Positions 32,409 to 33,308 of a DNA stretch of 33,308 bases are shown here, piece by piece. The position numbers were made by a program, and so were the translations under genes. The stretch is from assembly GCA_035366835.1 (NCBI GenBank), contig DAOSIS010000035.1, positions 1 to 33,308 of the forward strand. The letters are read 5' to 3'. This DNA comes from UBA6109 sp035366835 (GTDB taxonomy: Bacteria; Desulfobacterota; Syntrophia; Syntrophales; UBA6109). Below the pieces are notes generated by a model that searched no databases, was not told the DNA's origin, and saw nothing but the letters and a program-made list of their open reading frames with translations. Numbering within the stretch: position 1 is the stretch's first letter; each line of letters opens with the position of its first letter.

Positions 32409-33215
32409 ATGAAGTTCATGGAGGTCGTGAAGCTCATTGATACGACGAGATGTACCGCATGCCGCGGCTGCCAGGTTGCCTGCAAGCAATGGAACGAGCA
32501 GCCGGGCAGGCGGACACGCAATTTCGGCAGCTACCAGAACCCCCCCGACCTGCAGTCGAACACCTGGACGCTGATCCGTTTTCAGGAGTACGTCGATGCC
32601 GGGGGAACATTGAAGTGGCTCTTCCGCAAGGACGGCTGCATGCATTGCACGGACGCGGCCTGCGTGAAGGTGTGTCCCAGCGGCGCCCTCTATCGGACGC
32701 CTTACGGGACCGTGGGCTTGAAAGCCAATCTCTGCATCGGCTGCAAGGAGTGCATTGCCGCCTGTCCTTTCGACATCCCGCGGTACGACCGCGCGACGGA
32801 CAAGATCCTCAAGTGCGACCTCTGCCTGACCCGCCTGCAGGCCGATCAACTGCCGGCCTGCGTGAAATCCTGCCCGACGGGCGCGCTGACGCTCGGCGCC
32901 AAGGACGAGATGATCAGGAAGGCCTACGCCCGCGCAAAGGAACTGGGCGGCGACGCCAACGTCTACGGCGACAAGTTCGTGGGCGGGACGCACGTGATCT
33001 ATGTGCTGGGCGAGAAACCCGCCGTATACGATGAACTTCCCCAGAATCCGACGGTGCCCCTGTCGATCATCGTCTGGAAGGATCTTCTGAAGCCGTTGAG
33101 CCTGATCGCGGCGGGCGGCGTACTGGCGGGTTCGTTTCTGCACTACATCACGCACGGGCCGAAAGCGCCGGACGACGACGTGCAGGACGGCGATGCCGGG
33201 AAGGGAGGGAAATGA
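32409..33215 (+). CDS. fdnH: Formate dehydrogenase iron-sulfur subunit (FdnH-type)
   Basis: The 268-residue protein has four ferredoxin-type cluster sets: CTACRGCQVAC, CMHCTDAACVKVCPSGAL, CIGCKECIAACPFDIP and CDLC...CVKSCPTGAL, in the order seen in FdnH/FdhB. Near the C-terminus a single membrane helix (LLKPLSLIAAGGVLAGSFL) anchors it, as in FdnH. It carries electrons from the FdnG clusters to the cytochrome b subunit. AGGAGGCTGAACG precedes the ATG. The C-terminal tail is acidic and glycine-rich. Its stop overlaps an ATG (ATGA), but the next gene more likely starts 6 bases later. Confidence 0.93.
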   Translation: MKFMEVVKLIDTTRCTACRGCQVACKQWNEQPGRRTRNFGSYQNPPDLQSNTWTLIRFQEYVDAGGTLKWLFRKDGCMHCTDAACVKVCPSGALYRTPYGTVGLKANLCIGCKECIAACPFDIPRYDRATDKILKCDLCLTRLQADQLPACVKSCPTGALTLGAKDEMIRKAYARAKELGGDANVYGDKFVGGTHVIYVLGEKPAVYDELPQNPTVPLSIIVWKDLLKPLSLIAAGGVLAGSFLHYITHGPKAPDDDVQDGDAGKGGK

Positions 33216-33217
33216 CC

Positions 33218-33308
33218 ATGAAGAAGGGTCTCATTCAAGTCACGGACGCCTTTGAGAGGGTTGTCCACTGGAGCCTGGCGGTTTCCTGCCTGATCCTGTG
33301 CATCACGG
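33218..33308 (+). CDS. fdnI: Formate dehydrogenase cytochrome b subunit (FdnI-type), 5' part only
   Basis: Only the first ~30 codons are in the window: MKKGLIQVTDAFERVVHWSLAVSC, then a hydrophobic stretch LILCIT. The FERVVHWSLA segment is the start of the first membrane helix in FdnI-type cytochrome b subunits, with H probably a heme ligand. The ATG at 33218 has GGGAGGG at 8 bases; ATG 33212 in frame is the alternative. It passes electrons to the quinone pool or another membrane carrier. Confidence 0.8.
   Translation, partial: MKKGLIQVTDAFERVVHWSLAVSCLILCIT

Noticed and set aside
29234..32521. A 1095-codon open frame antisense to the formate dehydrogenase gene
   Set aside because: It is a GC-rich shadow of fdnG with arginine/histidine-rich composition and no domain; fdnG is unambiguous.

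Overview
This 33.3 kb, GC-rich window looks like a chromosomal piece of a strictly anaerobic deltaproteobacterium-like organism (Desulfobacterota; a Syntrophus/Smithella-type syntroph is my best guess). That placement is inference. It rests on a selenocysteine formate dehydrogenase, an ADP-forming acetyl-CoA synthetase, an oxygen-sensitive type ribonucleotide reductase, NapGH-like ferredoxin membrane proteins with a DUF362 partner, and a LUD-domain protein. No rRNA, tRNA, CRISPR array, prophage or intact insertion sequence was seen. The only mobile-element trace is a pair of ~20 bp tandem repeats at the extreme left edge that resembles the end of an IS21/IS481-type element.

Layout. 0.1-1.9 kb (+): a membrane-anchored metallophosphoesterase and a small exported surface-adhesin-E-like protein. 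1.9-5.5 kb (+): a partner-switching set made of a membrane SpoIIE/RsbU-type phosphatase, a STAS anti-sigma-antagonist-like protein, and an NCS2 purine/uracil-type permease whose C-terminal ~100 residues resemble a degenerate RsbW-type GHKL domain. No free RsbW-like kinase is present. 5.5-8.7 kb (-): a lipoprotein with a papain/transglutaminase-like triad, a NapH-NapG fused polyferredoxin and a Tat-exported DUF362 protein. 8.9-12.3 kb: a membrane GAF-receiver protein (+), a class-I-phosphodiesterase-like HD protein (-) and a MORN-repeat protein with an exact 24-residue period (+). 12.4-17.9 kb (-): surE with a periplasmic binding protein/LpoA-like protein upstream, then gmhA-grpE-dnaK behind a strong housekeeping-type promoter and ended by an intrinsic terminator. 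17.9-21.4 kb (-): a SAMHD1-like HD dNTPase whose stop overlaps the start of an NrdD-type ribonucleotide reductase. 21.7-25.1 kb (+): ettA, an AMIN-domain protein, an exported four-EF-hand protein and a LUD-family protein, closed by a strong terminator. 25.1-27.4 kb (-): an ADP-forming acetate-CoA ligase with a sigma-70 promoter and an apparent transcription attenuator in its leader. 27.7-33.3 kb (+): a molbindin, FdhE, the selenocysteine FdnG-like catalytic subunit (UGA read through at codon 196), the FdnH-like 4Fe-4S subunit and the start of the FdnI-like cytochrome b subunit, cut by the window edge.

How the genes fit together. The right-hand block is a molybdenum/tungsten- and selenium-dependent periplasmic formate dehydrogenase with its maturation factor and a pterin/oxyanion-binding protein. 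The fdhE and fdnG upstream regions share the 10-mer ATGACATAAT, which suggests one regulator. Acetate-CoA ligase (ADP-forming) would make ATP from acetyl-CoA, consistent with a fermenting or syntrophic lifestyle in which formate carries electrons.

Most interesting for follow-up: the transporter fused to a pseudo-anti-sigma-kinase domain beside its phosphatase and STAS partners; the leader attenuator of the acetate-CoA ligase; the NrdD in which the expected glycyl-radical glycine aligns with glutamine, coupled to a dNTPase; and the shared regulatory motif of the formate dehydrogenase genes.
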